NCBI RefSeq assembly: GCF_020283565.1 | Contig: NC_060065.1 | Span: forward strand, 39,978,409 to 40,042,408 | DNA: 64,000 bases | DNA from: Trifolium pratense | Lineage: Eukaryota > Streptophyta > Magnoliopsida > Fabales > Fabaceae | Reading direction: 5' to 3' | Shown here: piece after piece, positions 31,990 through 42,875 of the stretch | Numbering within the stretch: position 1 is the first letter of the stretch | Layout of the letters: every line of letters starts with the position of its first letter | Translations under genes and position numbers: made by a program | Notes under the pieces: model-generated | Databases searched by the model: none | Told to the model about the DNA's origin: nothing | What the model saw: only the letters and a program-made list of their open reading frames with translations

Positions 31990-33225
31990 GTATAACCCGT
32001 TAGGGTTAATAGTACTTCATTTGAACTTGAGTATAATCTTTCAGATAAATACTATAGTTAACGGTGCTTCATTTGAATTGGAGTATAATCTTAAGCCTAA
32101 TTATACTTTATTTTTAGTTTTCAAAAAAATTATACTTTATTTTAAAATTTTCAGGTATTTTTATAATTTTTAAGTCATTAACTTCCACCGGAGTAAAACA
32201 CTTAATTAAAGACTGGGGTTAATAGTGCTTTAGTTGAACTGGAGTACAATCTTCAGTCAAATAATAAGGTTAATAGTGTTTCAGTTGAAACAGAGTATAA
32301 TCTTAAGTCAAATTATGCTTTATTTTTAAATTTTAACTTATTTTTATAATTTTTATGTTATTAACTTCACACGGAGTAAAACACGCAATCAAAGACTAGG
32401 GTTAATAGTGCTTCAATTGAACCGCAATATAATCTTCGATGAAACATTAGGATTAATAGTGCTTCAAATGTACCAACGTATAATCTTAAGTCAAATTATA
32501 CTTTATTTTTAAATTTTACTTTATTTATGTAAATTTAAAGTCATTAACTTCAACCAGGTATTACTTCTAGTCAAAAACAAGGGTTAATAGTGCTTCAGTA
32601 GAACAGAAGTACGATCTTCAGTCAAATTATGCTTTATTTTTAAATTTTAATTTATTTTTATAATTTTTATGTTATTAGCTTCACACGGAGTAAAACACGC
32701 AATCAAAGACTAGGGTTAATAGTGCTTCAATTGAACCGCAATATAATCTTCGATCAAACATTAGGATTAATAGTGCTTCAAATGTACCAACGTATAATCT
32801 TAAGTCAAATTATACTTTATTTTTAAATTTTACTTTATTTATGTAAATTTAAAGTCATTAACTTCAACCAGGTATTACTTCTAGTCAAAAACTAGGGTTA
32901 ATAGTGCTTCAGTAGAACAAAAGTACGATCTTCAGTCAAATTATGCTTTATTTTTAAATTTTAATTTATTTTTATGGTATTAGCTTCACACGGAGTAAAA
33001 CACGCAATCAAAGACTAAGGTTAATAGTGCTTCAATTGAACCGCATTATAATCTTCAATCAAACATTAGGATTAATAGTGCTTCAAATGTACCGACGTAT
33101 AATCTTAAGTCAAATTATACTTTATTTTTAAATTTTACTTTATTTATGTAATTTTAAAGTCATTAACTTCAACCAGAGTATTAGCTTTACTCAATAACTA
33201 GGGTTAATAGTGTTTTTGTTGTATT
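31990..33225 (+). repeat. Tandem array 1, ~51-57 bp unit with ~314-bp higher-order repeat
   Basis: The core phrase (G/A)GTTAATAGTGCTTCA(G/A)TTGAACC...GTATAATCTT(C/A)AGTCAAA recurs about every 51-57 bp, in pairs separated by an AT-rich TTATACTTTATTTTTAAATTT block. A longer unit beginning ACGGAGTAAAACACGCAATC repeats at 32371, 32685 and 32990 (periods 314 and 305) with only a few differences, so the most recent expansion was of the composite unit. Confidence 0.9.
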
Positions 33226-33404
33226 GATCTTATATTCTTTATATATTTTTTTTTAGTAAAATTACAATATAAAACTTGAAACGTAGTTAAAATTATTAAG
33301 AATAAATTAGTAAAGTTGGTAGTAATTGATTTTATTATATTAGATGTAGATGGATAATTAAATTGCATAAACATTTTATAACGCACAAGTAATTACAATT
33401 CGTT

Positions 33405-33475
33405 AATCGGTCGTAGCGGTTGATGGTTATATCTTTACCTATCATGTTGTGGGTTCGAATCCCATTTGCAGCAAG
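33405..33475 (+). repeat. tRNA-like sequence, central pair, forward member
   Basis: GTAGCGGTTGA (33413-33423) and GGGTTCGAATCCC (33451-33463). It is a clear homologue of the left-pair forward member, including the flanking AACGCAC(A)AGTAAT(T/C)ACAA. Confidence 0.65.
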
Positions 33476-33539
33476 TTTTTGTCGATTATATTTTATAAAA
33501 ACAGAATTGAAAATGCAAAAAAAAATTAAAAGCACATTG

Positions 33540-33613
33540 CCAAGTTTCGAACACAATACTTGTAGGCTGTAGTGTAGCACGTAAAGGGTAACTTAACCAC
33601 TGGGCTATGACAA
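33540..33613 (-). repeat. tRNA-like sequence, central pair, reverse member
   Basis: On the minus strand, TCATAGCCCAGTGGTTAAG (box A-like) and GTGTTCGAAACTT (degraded box B). Confidence 0.6.
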
Positions 33614-33729
33614 TTTCTTACTATTTGTTACATTGCCTTATTATATATTTCAGTTTATCTGGCTGTAATAATACTTATTATATGGATTAAAATTATTTGC
33701 TTATTGTTTATGCAATTTAATTATTCTGA

Positions 33730-34610
33730 ATTATATGTCAGACTTAAGAATATACACCGGTTGAACTCAAACACTATTAACCCTAAGGGTTATATTTCAG
33801 TTGAAGTTAATGACTTACAAATTATATAAATAGAGTAAAAGTTTAAATTTAATTAATTAAAATGTAAATTTGATATTTTAAAAAAAATTAAAAGTTAAAA
33901 GACTAAGGTTAATAGTGTTTCAGTTAAACGTGAGTATAATCTTAGGTCAAACTATACTTAATTTTTAAGGTTTATAAGTTTTACTTAATTTTTATAATTT
34001 AAGTCCTTAACTTTAAGTGGAGTATAACTCCTAGGCTTAATAGTACTTCAGTTGAACCTGATAATAATATTTAGACAAATATTAGGGTTAATAGTGTTTC
34101 AATTGAACTGGAGTATAATCTTAAGCTTAATTATACTTTATGTTTAAAAATTTTAAGTTATTAACTTCAACCGGTGTAAAACACTCAATCAAAGACTATG
34201 ATTAATAGTACTTCAGTTGAAACAGAGTATAGTCTTTAATCAAATACTAGGATTAATAGTGTTTCAACTGAATTGAAGTATAATCTAAAATCAAATTATG
34301 CTTTATTTTTTAACTTCAGCCGGAGTATTACCCCGAGTCAAAAACTATGGTTAACACTACTTCAATTGAACCAAAATATAATCTTCAATCAAAGACTGTA
34401 GTTAATAGTGTTTCAATCGAATTGGAGTATAATCTAACTCAAATTATACTTTATTTTTAATTTTTTTTATATGATTCATAAGTCATTAACTTCAACCAAG
34501 TATTACCCTCAGTCAAAGACTATGGTTAATAGTGCTTCAGTTGAACCTGAATACAATCTTCAGTCAAAGACTATAGTTAATAGGTTTTTATATTTTGTTC
34601 CTATGTTTTA
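33730..34610 (+). repeat. Tandem array 2, same ~51-57 bp unit, more diverged
   Basis: About nine further copies of the GGTTAATAGTG(C/T)TTCA...GTATAATCTT unit, with more substitutions and indels than array 1. One copy at about 33755-33830 is inverted (CACTATTAACCCTAAGG). Confidence 0.85.
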
Positions 34611-34619
34611 TTCTAATTT

Positions 34620-35500
34620 TTAAGCATATCCTATTTTTTATTGTATTTATCTTATATTTTTTATTTTTTTAATATTTTTTTTGTGAAATTACAATTAAGG
34701 ATATACAACTTGGAACGTGATTAAAACTAAAAAAAAAAATTAATAAATTTGATAGTAATTAATTTTAATATATTAGAAGTAGATAACTCTCGATCGAAAA
34801 CCACAATTAATAGTGCTTCAGAATAATTTTATTTAATTAAAATTGTTGCGGCTACTCTTTAATCATTTAAGTTAAATCAAAGTATAATCTCAAGTAAAAA
34901 AAAATTGTTGTATTCATCTTATTCTTTCTATAAAAAAATTTATTAACTAAACTTTATATAATTTTTTTTATTATTTCTGTTTTGTTCATATTTTTATGCA
35001 TAGATTAATATATAATCTTTTTGTTGTATTTATTTTATTCTTTCTACATTTGTGTTGTAGTTTTTTTTTCTTTTTGTAAAATTGTGATGAATGATTAAAA
35101 ATTTGGAATATATTAAAACTGATATGGACAAATTAATAAATTTGGTAGTAATCAATTTTTTTTTGTCAGGTGGTAGTAATCAATTTTATTGTATATATCT
35201 ATATTTTTCTATATTTATTTTTTTTATAAAAAAAAATAAAATCTTTACGCATATAGATTGTTCTATTTTGTTCTTATTTATAATCTATTTTATTCTCATT
35301 TTTAAGCATATCATTTTTTTGTTGTATTGATCTTATATTCTTTCTATATTTTTTTTTTAAATATTGTTTTAGTAAAATTACAATATAAAACTTTAAACGT
35401 GGTTAAAACTACTAAAGATAAATTAGTAAATTTGATAGTAATTGATTTTATTATATTAGATGTAGATAGATAATTAAATTGCATAAATATTAACAACAAT
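34620..35500 (+). repeat. AT-rich direct repeats around the arrays
   Basis: A block TTGTATT(G/T)ATCTTATATTCTTT...AAATTACAATATAAAACTT...GTAGTAATTGATTTTATTATATTAGA occurs at 33225-33365 and 35320-35470, with poorer copies at 34655-34780 and 35010-35190. Confidence 0.75.
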
Positions 35501-35579
35501 TAACTTTAATTCATATAATTCCTTCAAAAAAAACTTTAATTCATATAATTATACATTATTAAAATGATAACACCACATA

Positions 35580-36816
35580 TCTTTTATATTATAAGTTTGT
35601 ATACATAAGCAAACTTTAAACCCTAATTTGTTTTCCATGTTTTCCCTCCATTTTATTTTCCAATTTTTATTAAAAAATAATACAATTTTGTCTTGACTAT
35701 GATTCGAACCCGCAACCCTTCGGTGCAAGGCAATATTTTCAACCATTATGACAAGTATATCAATTGTGATTAAAATTGTGTGCAATAATTGATAAGCACC
35801 ATCAATTTTAAAAGTATATCATATCAAAATTATTGTTGACTATATTTTTCATCACGAAATATTTTTATGTCTTTCTTGATCAATGATTTTTTTTCTACCG
35901 GATCATAAATTTAGAGAATAATTATCATGTGAGATTTGGAAAGTTATTATCACGTGTAATTTAGAAAGTTATTATCAAACTCAATTCTGCTAAATCAATT
36001 TTTTTTTGCAATACAACCAAACACAACCATAGTCATGTCACTAATCACATTCATTATTTTGATTTTAACATTGCAGATTTAATATTAACCGATGATCAAT
36101 TGATACAATATGCACTAGCAGACCAATTGTGATTTAAATTATGTCCACAAAGTGTTAAGCTCCATCAACTTTCATAGGAAAGATTTCATACGACAATTAA
36201 GCACCATCAATTTTCATTGCACAATTTAAACAATTAAAAACCGATAATCTCTTATATTATAAACTTGCTAACATAAGCTAACCCTAAACCAAATTTTTCC
36301 CCCTCTCATTTTCTCTTTCTTTTTATTGTAGCTTTATATTAAAAAAATACAGATTTGTCATCGAACCTGCATCCCTTACTTACAATAAAACCTTTCAACC
36401 GCTAAAACATGTGCTTCAATTATGAAAGAATTTAGGAATCCTAATATGTTAACCCTGTTTTCAATAAATTTGAACGGCGGAATTAATCACAATTTTTATT
36501 TATTTATGGATGTCTACTTAAGTTTATGTTCTTGATTATGTCTTTAATTTTTTTTAACCTTTAATTATCATCAATTTTTTAACCTTTAGTTATCAGCAAT
36601 TTTTTTTTAATAAGTAAACAAAATGATGGGGTTCCAAAACTATTTAAAAAATATATAAAATATAAAATAAGCACATTAACAAATATAGAATAATTAGTCC
36701 ATGAAATTTCCTATACTACTCTTATTGAAAATGCTCTTAAAATTTTTGTATTTTATTTTTTATTGTTACATATTACACCTAATTAGACTCATGCATCGCA
36801 TGGGTCAAAGTTCTAG
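35580..36816 (+). mobile_element. Non-autonomous Helitron related to the one at 6790-9076
   Basis: It starts TCTTTTATATTATAAG after A35579. Its first ~540 bp match the reverse complement of about 8560-9076, ending in the helicase-gene 5' coding part (ATCGATTGATACAATATGCAC-type block at 36090-36115), then diverges. A second 5'-like start lies inside at 36248. The 3' end has a hairpin (GACTCATGC-ATC-GCATGGGTC, 36786-36806) and CTAG (36813-36816) followed by T. Confidence 0.8.
36248..36816 (+). mobile_element. Inner Helitron, 569 bp
   Basis: It starts TCTCTTATATTATAAACTTG after A36247 and uses the same 3' terminus as the outer element. It contains its own tRNA-like stretch on the minus strand at 36358-36412. 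Confidence 0.7.
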
Positions 36817-36852
36817 TAAAGAGATATATATATGTTCTAAATTAAAAAAAAG

Positions 36853-36921
36853 TGATCATAGCTAAGTGTTTGTGTTATTTGCCCAATTTCTAATGGTCAT
36901 GGGTTCAAAGCCCTTGTTACG
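36853..36921 (+). repeat. tRNA-like sequence, right pair, forward member
   Basis: ATCATAGCTAAGTGTTT (box A-like) and GGGTTCAAAGCCC (36901-36913, box B-like). It is the counterpart of the left-pair reverse member. Confidence 0.6.
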
Positions 36922-36979
36922 ATTTTTTTCTTTTTCTGTAATTTGAAGGCTAGTTAAAAAAAATTAATTCAAAAAATAT

Positions 36980-37048
36980 TGCAACAGGGACTCGAACCCT
37001 GCACATGGTGTGCAATTGGCAAGGTTGTGAACCACTCGGCCGCATGAT
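36980..37048 (-). repeat. tRNA-like sequence, right pair, reverse member
   Basis: On the minus strand, ATGCGGCCGAGTGGTTC (box A-like, reminiscent of class II tRNA D-arms) and AGGGTTCGAGTCCC (box B). It is the best-preserved member, but it has no CCA-end acceptor pairing that I could find. Confidence 0.65.
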
Positions 37049-38031
37049 ATATATTCACATTATTTGCGATATGTGTTATATACACAACTAGTATTGATAG
37101 AAATATTTATCATCATCTTCAACCTCCAGCCGGGTCACTCTGACCCAGTATCGGACCCGCGAATCCAATATTTAACCCGACGATTTCATGTTCATTTAAA
37201 CGTCAAAAATAACAATTAATTACCCATAAGCATCACAAAAATCATTTACAATATATTTATGATTTTAATTTTAATTCAAATGGTCTAAAATAAAAAACCT
37301 AAAATCATATTTTTCAAAAACTTGAAAACAACTCAGAAGTTACCCAAACATTAACAAAGTTGTTGCATTTGATTTGTTGATGCAGTGATATGTTCGTTCT
37401 TATTTTGCAACTTTAAATCCAGATCTGTTATGTTATAATAAACTCAAATCTATTTTGTGTAACTTTCTTTTACGTTTTTTTTACAACTAGTTGGATTATT
37501 AGATCTACACCATGAACTTTTCCTTTAATAAATCAGATCCAATCAATTAGGATGAGGATGAAGAAATATTCTTTTGATTTATTTGTAAACCCATATCAAT
37601 GATTATGATGGTAGAAGACAAGTTTTTTTTTTTTTTTTTTTTTTTTGTAATATGAGTGGAAGAAGCCATTTGAACTTTTTTTTTTGGTGATGAACATGAT
37701 GAACAGAAGTTCAGAAATTGAAAATCACGATGTTTGCTTAAAAAAAAGAAAAGAACCATGATTTTGTGAAGTTGTTGTTTTTTGATTTAATTCTAGTTGT
37801 AATTTTGTTTTAATTAAAAATGAATTAAATATTGGGATAATTTTGTAACTTTTAATATGTTAGGGACTTAGTTGAAATATTAATAGATGTAAGGATACAT
37901 GGTAAGTACCATATATGTTGTTTGTATCATATAATTCAAAGCTAGTCAACACTGTATTCTGATTGGTCAGATTAGGAATGTTTTGATACATTCCAACTAA
38001 GGAATGTACCATAGAATTTTCCTTGATGAAA

Positions 38032-40990
38032 ACGAAGAAAGAAAAAATGAAGCAAAGTAAGAAAATTTGTCGGTGGTGGTTCACTTTAGATATAATACAC
38101 TTAAAAAATCCAACGGTATCCTTTGTGACTAAAAGATTAAATATTTAAAATTTAAATAATAGGCTTAAATACAGTTTTACCGCTATTTTGATTGAATCGG
38201 AATTTTATCCCCCTATTTTAAAATAACGAATTGTAACCCTCGTATTTTATAATTTTTTGAATTTTGTCCCGTATAATATTTGGCTAATATTTGCTTATGG
38301 CACTTTAGTTAGACTAATCTTTTATCATAAGCATCAATGTTAGTATAAAATAGTTTCATACATGTTCATAAACCGCCAATTTCAATAAGCTTTTCATAAT
38401 ATTTATGAAAAGAAAAAAAAGTAGTCGAAAGTTTAAGACATATTTACTATACAAGTAGTCAGAAGTTACACCATAAATTAAATTACATTGAACACTTAAT
38501 CTCAACATAAGTTTTGATGATTTAACCAAATAGAAGTAGTAATTTCACTTGTTAAGTGAACTTAAAATTAAAAAGTATATGATTTTAACATTTGCAAATC
38601 CTACTGGTAACACTATGTTAAGCTTGTATTTGTCACTAGAGTCTCACATCGATTACATATAATAAAATATGAGTCAAATATTAATAGATGAGACTTTTTG
38701 GCTAGCGAAGATACCATTAAGGGATTCATGCAAAACTTTTCTTTTTATCAAGTTGTTTGGAGGCTAGAAAATAAAACTGATTGTGAATCTAAAAAGAAAA
38801 AAAAAATATAGGAAGTTATTTATTTTTTGGGTAAGAAAAATAGGAGAAAGTGGCAAATCAATAATATAGGATAAGGTACAGCTCCAAACCCAAAGTCTGG
38901 CTGCGTGATAGAGAAGATGGGACGGGACGGGACGGAACTTTGCCACGACAAACCCCCGCCACTCAGTCGACAACGACAACTATAATTTCTGCAGGATAAA
39001 CCTCCGTGTAGTATTTGCCAAATCATAAGATATTTTTAATGCAAATTTGGGAAATTCATTTTAACCCGTAAAGACTTATTATTATAAATATAAAAGGGAA
39101 TAGAAGAATAAACAAAATAAAAAAGGAAGAGGTCTCAACTACTTCATTCGGTCCTTAATATAAGAGATATTTTACTTTTTAGATTCATTAAAAATTTAAT
39201 ATATCTAGATCATTGAAATCTCTCTTATATTGAGAATCGGAGGGAGTATACTCAAACAAACTTAGGCTTATATTATATTGCATCTCATAAGAGTCCCGCA
39301 TTAAAATAGAATAAGTGATGACTTAAAATATGTGATATTATTTGATCAGGACAATTGTGGTCGCTGAAACATCTCTTCTTTACAGTGGTGGTGAAGAAGG
39401 ATATTATCCATAAGATACTTCAATGCTTAAGTTAGTGTATGTGTGAAATGAGAGATTTGAGAATATAATATTTGACCTTTCTGCATGGGAAGAATATATT
39501 GATGTCGGCTATTACATAAGTGACAATTTTTGTGGTCGTTAAGCAGGAATGTGTGACCTTGGATCAACATGCTATTTATATCTATGAATCAAACTCAATC
39601 GTATTAAACATACACGATATATTAAGAATCTCATTTTATTGAAAAAAATTGATTTAAAAATATATTTAAAAGTGATGATAATTCTTACGCTACAAGCTTA
39701 TTTTATTTTATAAAATTGAATTTAGTCTAACTCAAATTTTTAACACATTTGCTCACACCTATAATAATTTATGATGATATGTTATGAGGCCTTCATAGAA
39801 GACAACAAAGTCACTATGAACTTATTAGCAAAAAATAAAAAGTCACTATGAGCTGGAATATTACCTCCACGCCAAGTGTGTTGCATATGTTCAATCAATC
39901 TTAGACAAATGCTATTTAATAAATAAATAAAAAAATGATAAAATTATCTTAAAATTTATATAATTAATTTTTTAAAATTATAAAAAATGTTATTTAAAAC
40001 AGTTAATTTTTTATTGTTATTTTCTTAACGAAGGTCTAAGATACATTAATTATTATTTAGCATGACCTAGTAGTTGTATTATCATTAAATTAATTGGAAA
40101 ATAACTTGTCTCGTCCCATCTCCATCCGTTACACTACCAAAGTCCAGACACGAGACTACTCATTTGTTTAATCAAGTAAGGCAACTAAAAAACCACGCTC
40201 TCACATGGAATTTGGATTTTATGGTTGCCATTGGCAACCTCAAAAGTACTTATTATGCCAACTTGATGTTAATCACATGCTTTCACCATATCTTAATCTT
40301 CTATTTCAATAAAATAATCTATTCCTATAGCTTATAGTAGTTCATATTCTCATCTTCTCTTATTTCTAATGAGTTGTTGGATTTATGTTTGCAATGAAAA
40401 TAAGTGCATGCTTGAATTGATGGTAAATTCGTTAGAATCACGTCAAGTTTCCTACAAAATTATAACGTCACTGTGATTTTGTCAAATTTATCGCTAGTCC
40501 AAACATACATAAACCGAGTCACCGAGTCGGCTAACGAATTGGGTTTAATATCAAGTTAGTAGTTTGATGAGATAGTAACGTTTCCATGAGAGTAGGGGTT
40601 GTGTCTATATACATATAGTACCACGGAACTAGAAACATATCTATCACTGTATAAGAGAGAATACGATAAAAATATGTAAAAAGGGGTCCAAAGGCAATGA
40701 ACTTTTGAGAAAATCATTCCTTCAATTATGCACTTTGGTTTAACACATCAAATTGTTTACAACAAATAGGAAATGGACCTACCATATATCTAATTAAAGA
40801 CGGACCCGTATACATGAATAAATCATGTCTATAATGGAAAAATATTTTCACTTGAATGAATGAAATAGAAGAAGAATTGAAAGAAGATTACTTCATCCCC
40901 AACAAAAAGGGTGTTGTTGTGAGGACAAAGATATGACCTCGTTTTTCTTTTTATGAGTTTTTAATCCTCTGTCTAGAGAAGGAGACCTGA
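38032..40990. other. Gene-poor spacer with repeat scraps
   Basis: No supported gene. One arm of a long-TIR MITE lies at about 38163-38275 (AGGCTTAAATACAGTTTTAC). An LTR-like AGTCTCACATCG scrap is at 38641, and a MITE relative of 23966-24106 is near 40380-40510. A GGGACGGGACGGGACGG run near 38918 sits in a frame I do not recognise. Confidence 0.45.
39147..39249. mobile_element. CTCCCTCCG-type short MITE
   Basis: The left end TTCGGTCCTTAATATAAGAG and the right end, on the minus strand, CCTCCGATTCTCAATATAAG are inverted. The interior carries ATATCTAGAT. Confidence 0.7.
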
Positions 40991-41775
40991 TAATTTAGAT
41001 TCGGTTGCAGGTAAGTAAAGTATAACTAAAAATTGTTCTGATTATGAATCAAATTTGGATTCTCTCAAACAATTCATTTTAGAATGACTCGTTAATTACT
41101 TGAGTCCAGTGTCTTATGACCTCATTTGTAGATGTTCTTTCCCAACCAAAGAGAAAAAAACTTAATAGAGAAATTGAATTAAATAATTGATTGAAGATTG
41201 ATAATCCCTTTCTGGGAACTCATACTATGTCCCCAATGAAAGTACACACATTTTGATTAAAAGAAGAGAAACTTGTCCTACTCAATTCAATCTTCCATTA
41301 ACATCTCAGGTTTGGACCACCAACCACTTAGCCAGAGAGTCATTTCCTCTCTTGCATCTCCCATTAACGTCCCAAAAAATTTAATAATTTAGATTCTGTC
41401 ACAAGTAAGTAAAGTATACTATAATTAAGAATTGTTCTCACAATTAATTAAACTCAGATTCTCCCGAACAATTCATCTTAAAAAAATTAAATTAACCACT
41501 TGAGTCCGGTGTCGACCTCATTTGTGGATGTTCTTTCCCAACCAAAGAGAAAAAACTTAAAAGAGAAATTGAATTAAATAATTGATTGAAGATTGATAAT
41601 CCCTTCTGGGAACTCATACTATGTCCCCAATCAAAGTACACATTTTGATTAAAAGAAGAGGAACTTGTCCCACTCAATTCAATCTTCCATTAACATCTCA
41701 GGTTTGGACCACCGACCACTTAGCCAGAGAGTCATTTCCTCTCTTGCATCTCCATTAACGTCCCAAGAAATTTAA
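40991..41775 (+). repeat. Tandem duplication of a ~394-bp segment
   Basis: Unit 1 (40991-41384) and unit 2 (41385-41775) match almost throughout. Shared landmarks are AAGTAAGTAAAGTAT, GATGTTCTTTCCCAACCAAA, TTGAAGATTGATAATCCC and GGTTTGGACCACC. I see no frame conserved across both. It lies about 1.1 kb downstream of the DUF1645 gene. Confidence 0.9.
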
Positions 41776-42119
41776 TAATTTAATATTACTACTAAAAAAT
41801 ATATAATGAAACTGTAATTTGTCACTTAGCTAAAAAGAAATAGTAGTGTACAGTACTAGTATGTTTTAAATGCAAGCAGAGAGTGAAAATAAAATAGTAG
41901 TGAGACATAAAGTTTTGGGATCAGACTGACGTGCAAAAAAATAATTCAGCAGAGCTGGCGCCTCTGTTTCAATCTTTGGCATCATTTCCCATTAATTAAC
42001 AGTCTATGTAAATAAACAACAAATAAAAACAAAACCCATTTTGGTATCACAGTTATCTAACAGTCCAATGAACCAAGAATTTTATTTTTATGGTAGAAAA
42101 TTAATCTATAAAGTGTCCG

Positions 42120-42235
42120 TGATCATAACTCGATTGATCACGGAAACATTGTTATTGCAGGATCGGAGTTTAAATCTTAATACTCTCACTTATTCACCTT
42201 AAAAAGATGAAATTCTAGCAACTAAGTCGTAGTAC
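42120..42235 (+). mobile_element. SINE-like repeat, relative of 11925-12040
   Basis: CTCACTTATTCACCTTAAAAAGATGAAATTCTAGCAACTAAG matches the tail part of the earlier copy. A box B-like GGAGTTTAAATCTTAA precedes it. Confidence 0.45.
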
Positions 42236-42875
42236 TTAAACTACGTCAAGTGTTTCCGTTGACTTATCAGATAGGAAGGACATTACATTATATCCGCAAG
42301 TCATGATTCGAATTTTGGACATTCCACTCGAGCTACTTAAAAAAATAACCAGTAAATAATTGTAAAATGGATTTTTAGTTTAAATTCAAATAAAAAAATT
42401 TCAAATTTCCGAAAATTAAAAAAATAATAAAGGCCAGAAACAGTACAGAACAAGATAAGCTCAACATAATACCACCACGGATCTCAAAACATAATTTTTT
42501 TTAATTGAAAAAAACTTAAAAAAAGAAGTGGAGATTCCATATTCCAATTCATGTGTTTACAAACAGCAGCAATGAAATTGCACTGAAAAAACAAAATTGA
42601 GTTAGAAACATGAAGAACTAGATCCTAATAATCATTATGAAAAACATAATCAACAACATCTTCTAAAAATCCAACCTTGTCATGCTTATTTACATTAATT
42701 AATCTAAATCTAAAACCTGTTAACCAACCAACCCCTCAAAAATTAACAATGTCCTTCCTCTTGCAATATTTTCATTCCAAAATCATACTTCAAGAACATA
42801 GATTAACCTTAAAAAAAAGGGCAAAAACCAAAACAAAAAAAATCCTAATTAAGAATTAACCGTTACCCTCTTTCT

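Larger units (their letters stand above)
30833..38022. mobile_element. Large MULE-like element, 7.19 kb, no visible transposase
   Basis: The left end GGGAGCTTCTATGGTGCATT and the right end on the minus strand GGAAAATTCTATGGTACATT are inverted. Both continue with a CCT...TTGGAATG block and TGACCAAT(A/C)AGAATA. A perfect 9-bp duplication TTGATGAAA lies immediately outside both ends (30824-30832 and 38023-38031). A second inner block of complementarity spans about 31370-31860 against about 36850-37320. Inside, in order, are: a tRNA-like pair, tandem array 1, a second tRNA-like pair, tandem array 2, AT-rich direct repeats, two overlapping Helitron ends, and a third tRNA-like pair. The duplication size and long inverted arms place it with MULEs; the internal content is unusual. 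No DDE transposase or other gene is present. Confidence 0.8.
36850..38022 (-). repeat. Right arm of the 7.19 kb element
   Basis: The arm is complementary to the left arm in its inner (about 36850-37320) and outer (about 37890-38022) parts. The middle holds a T25 run (about 37622-37646) and a short minus-strand frame with no family match. Confidence 0.75.

Noticed and set aside
31990..34610. CRISPR array
   Set aside because: Plant nuclear DNA, diverged repeats with no unique spacers, higher-order structure of a satellite.
36980..37048. A functional tRNA gene (Ser/Leu-like D-arm, good T-arm)
   Set aside because: No acceptor-stem pairing or clear anticodon loop could be built, and diverged sister copies exist in the same element.
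37547..37759. A captured gene fragment inside the right arm of the large element
   Set aside because: Frame is dominated by a Lys run from the T25 tract and has no family match.
38764..39026. Minus-strand frames around a GGGACGGGACGG run
   Set aside because: Repetitive G/C patch, no domain, no start context.
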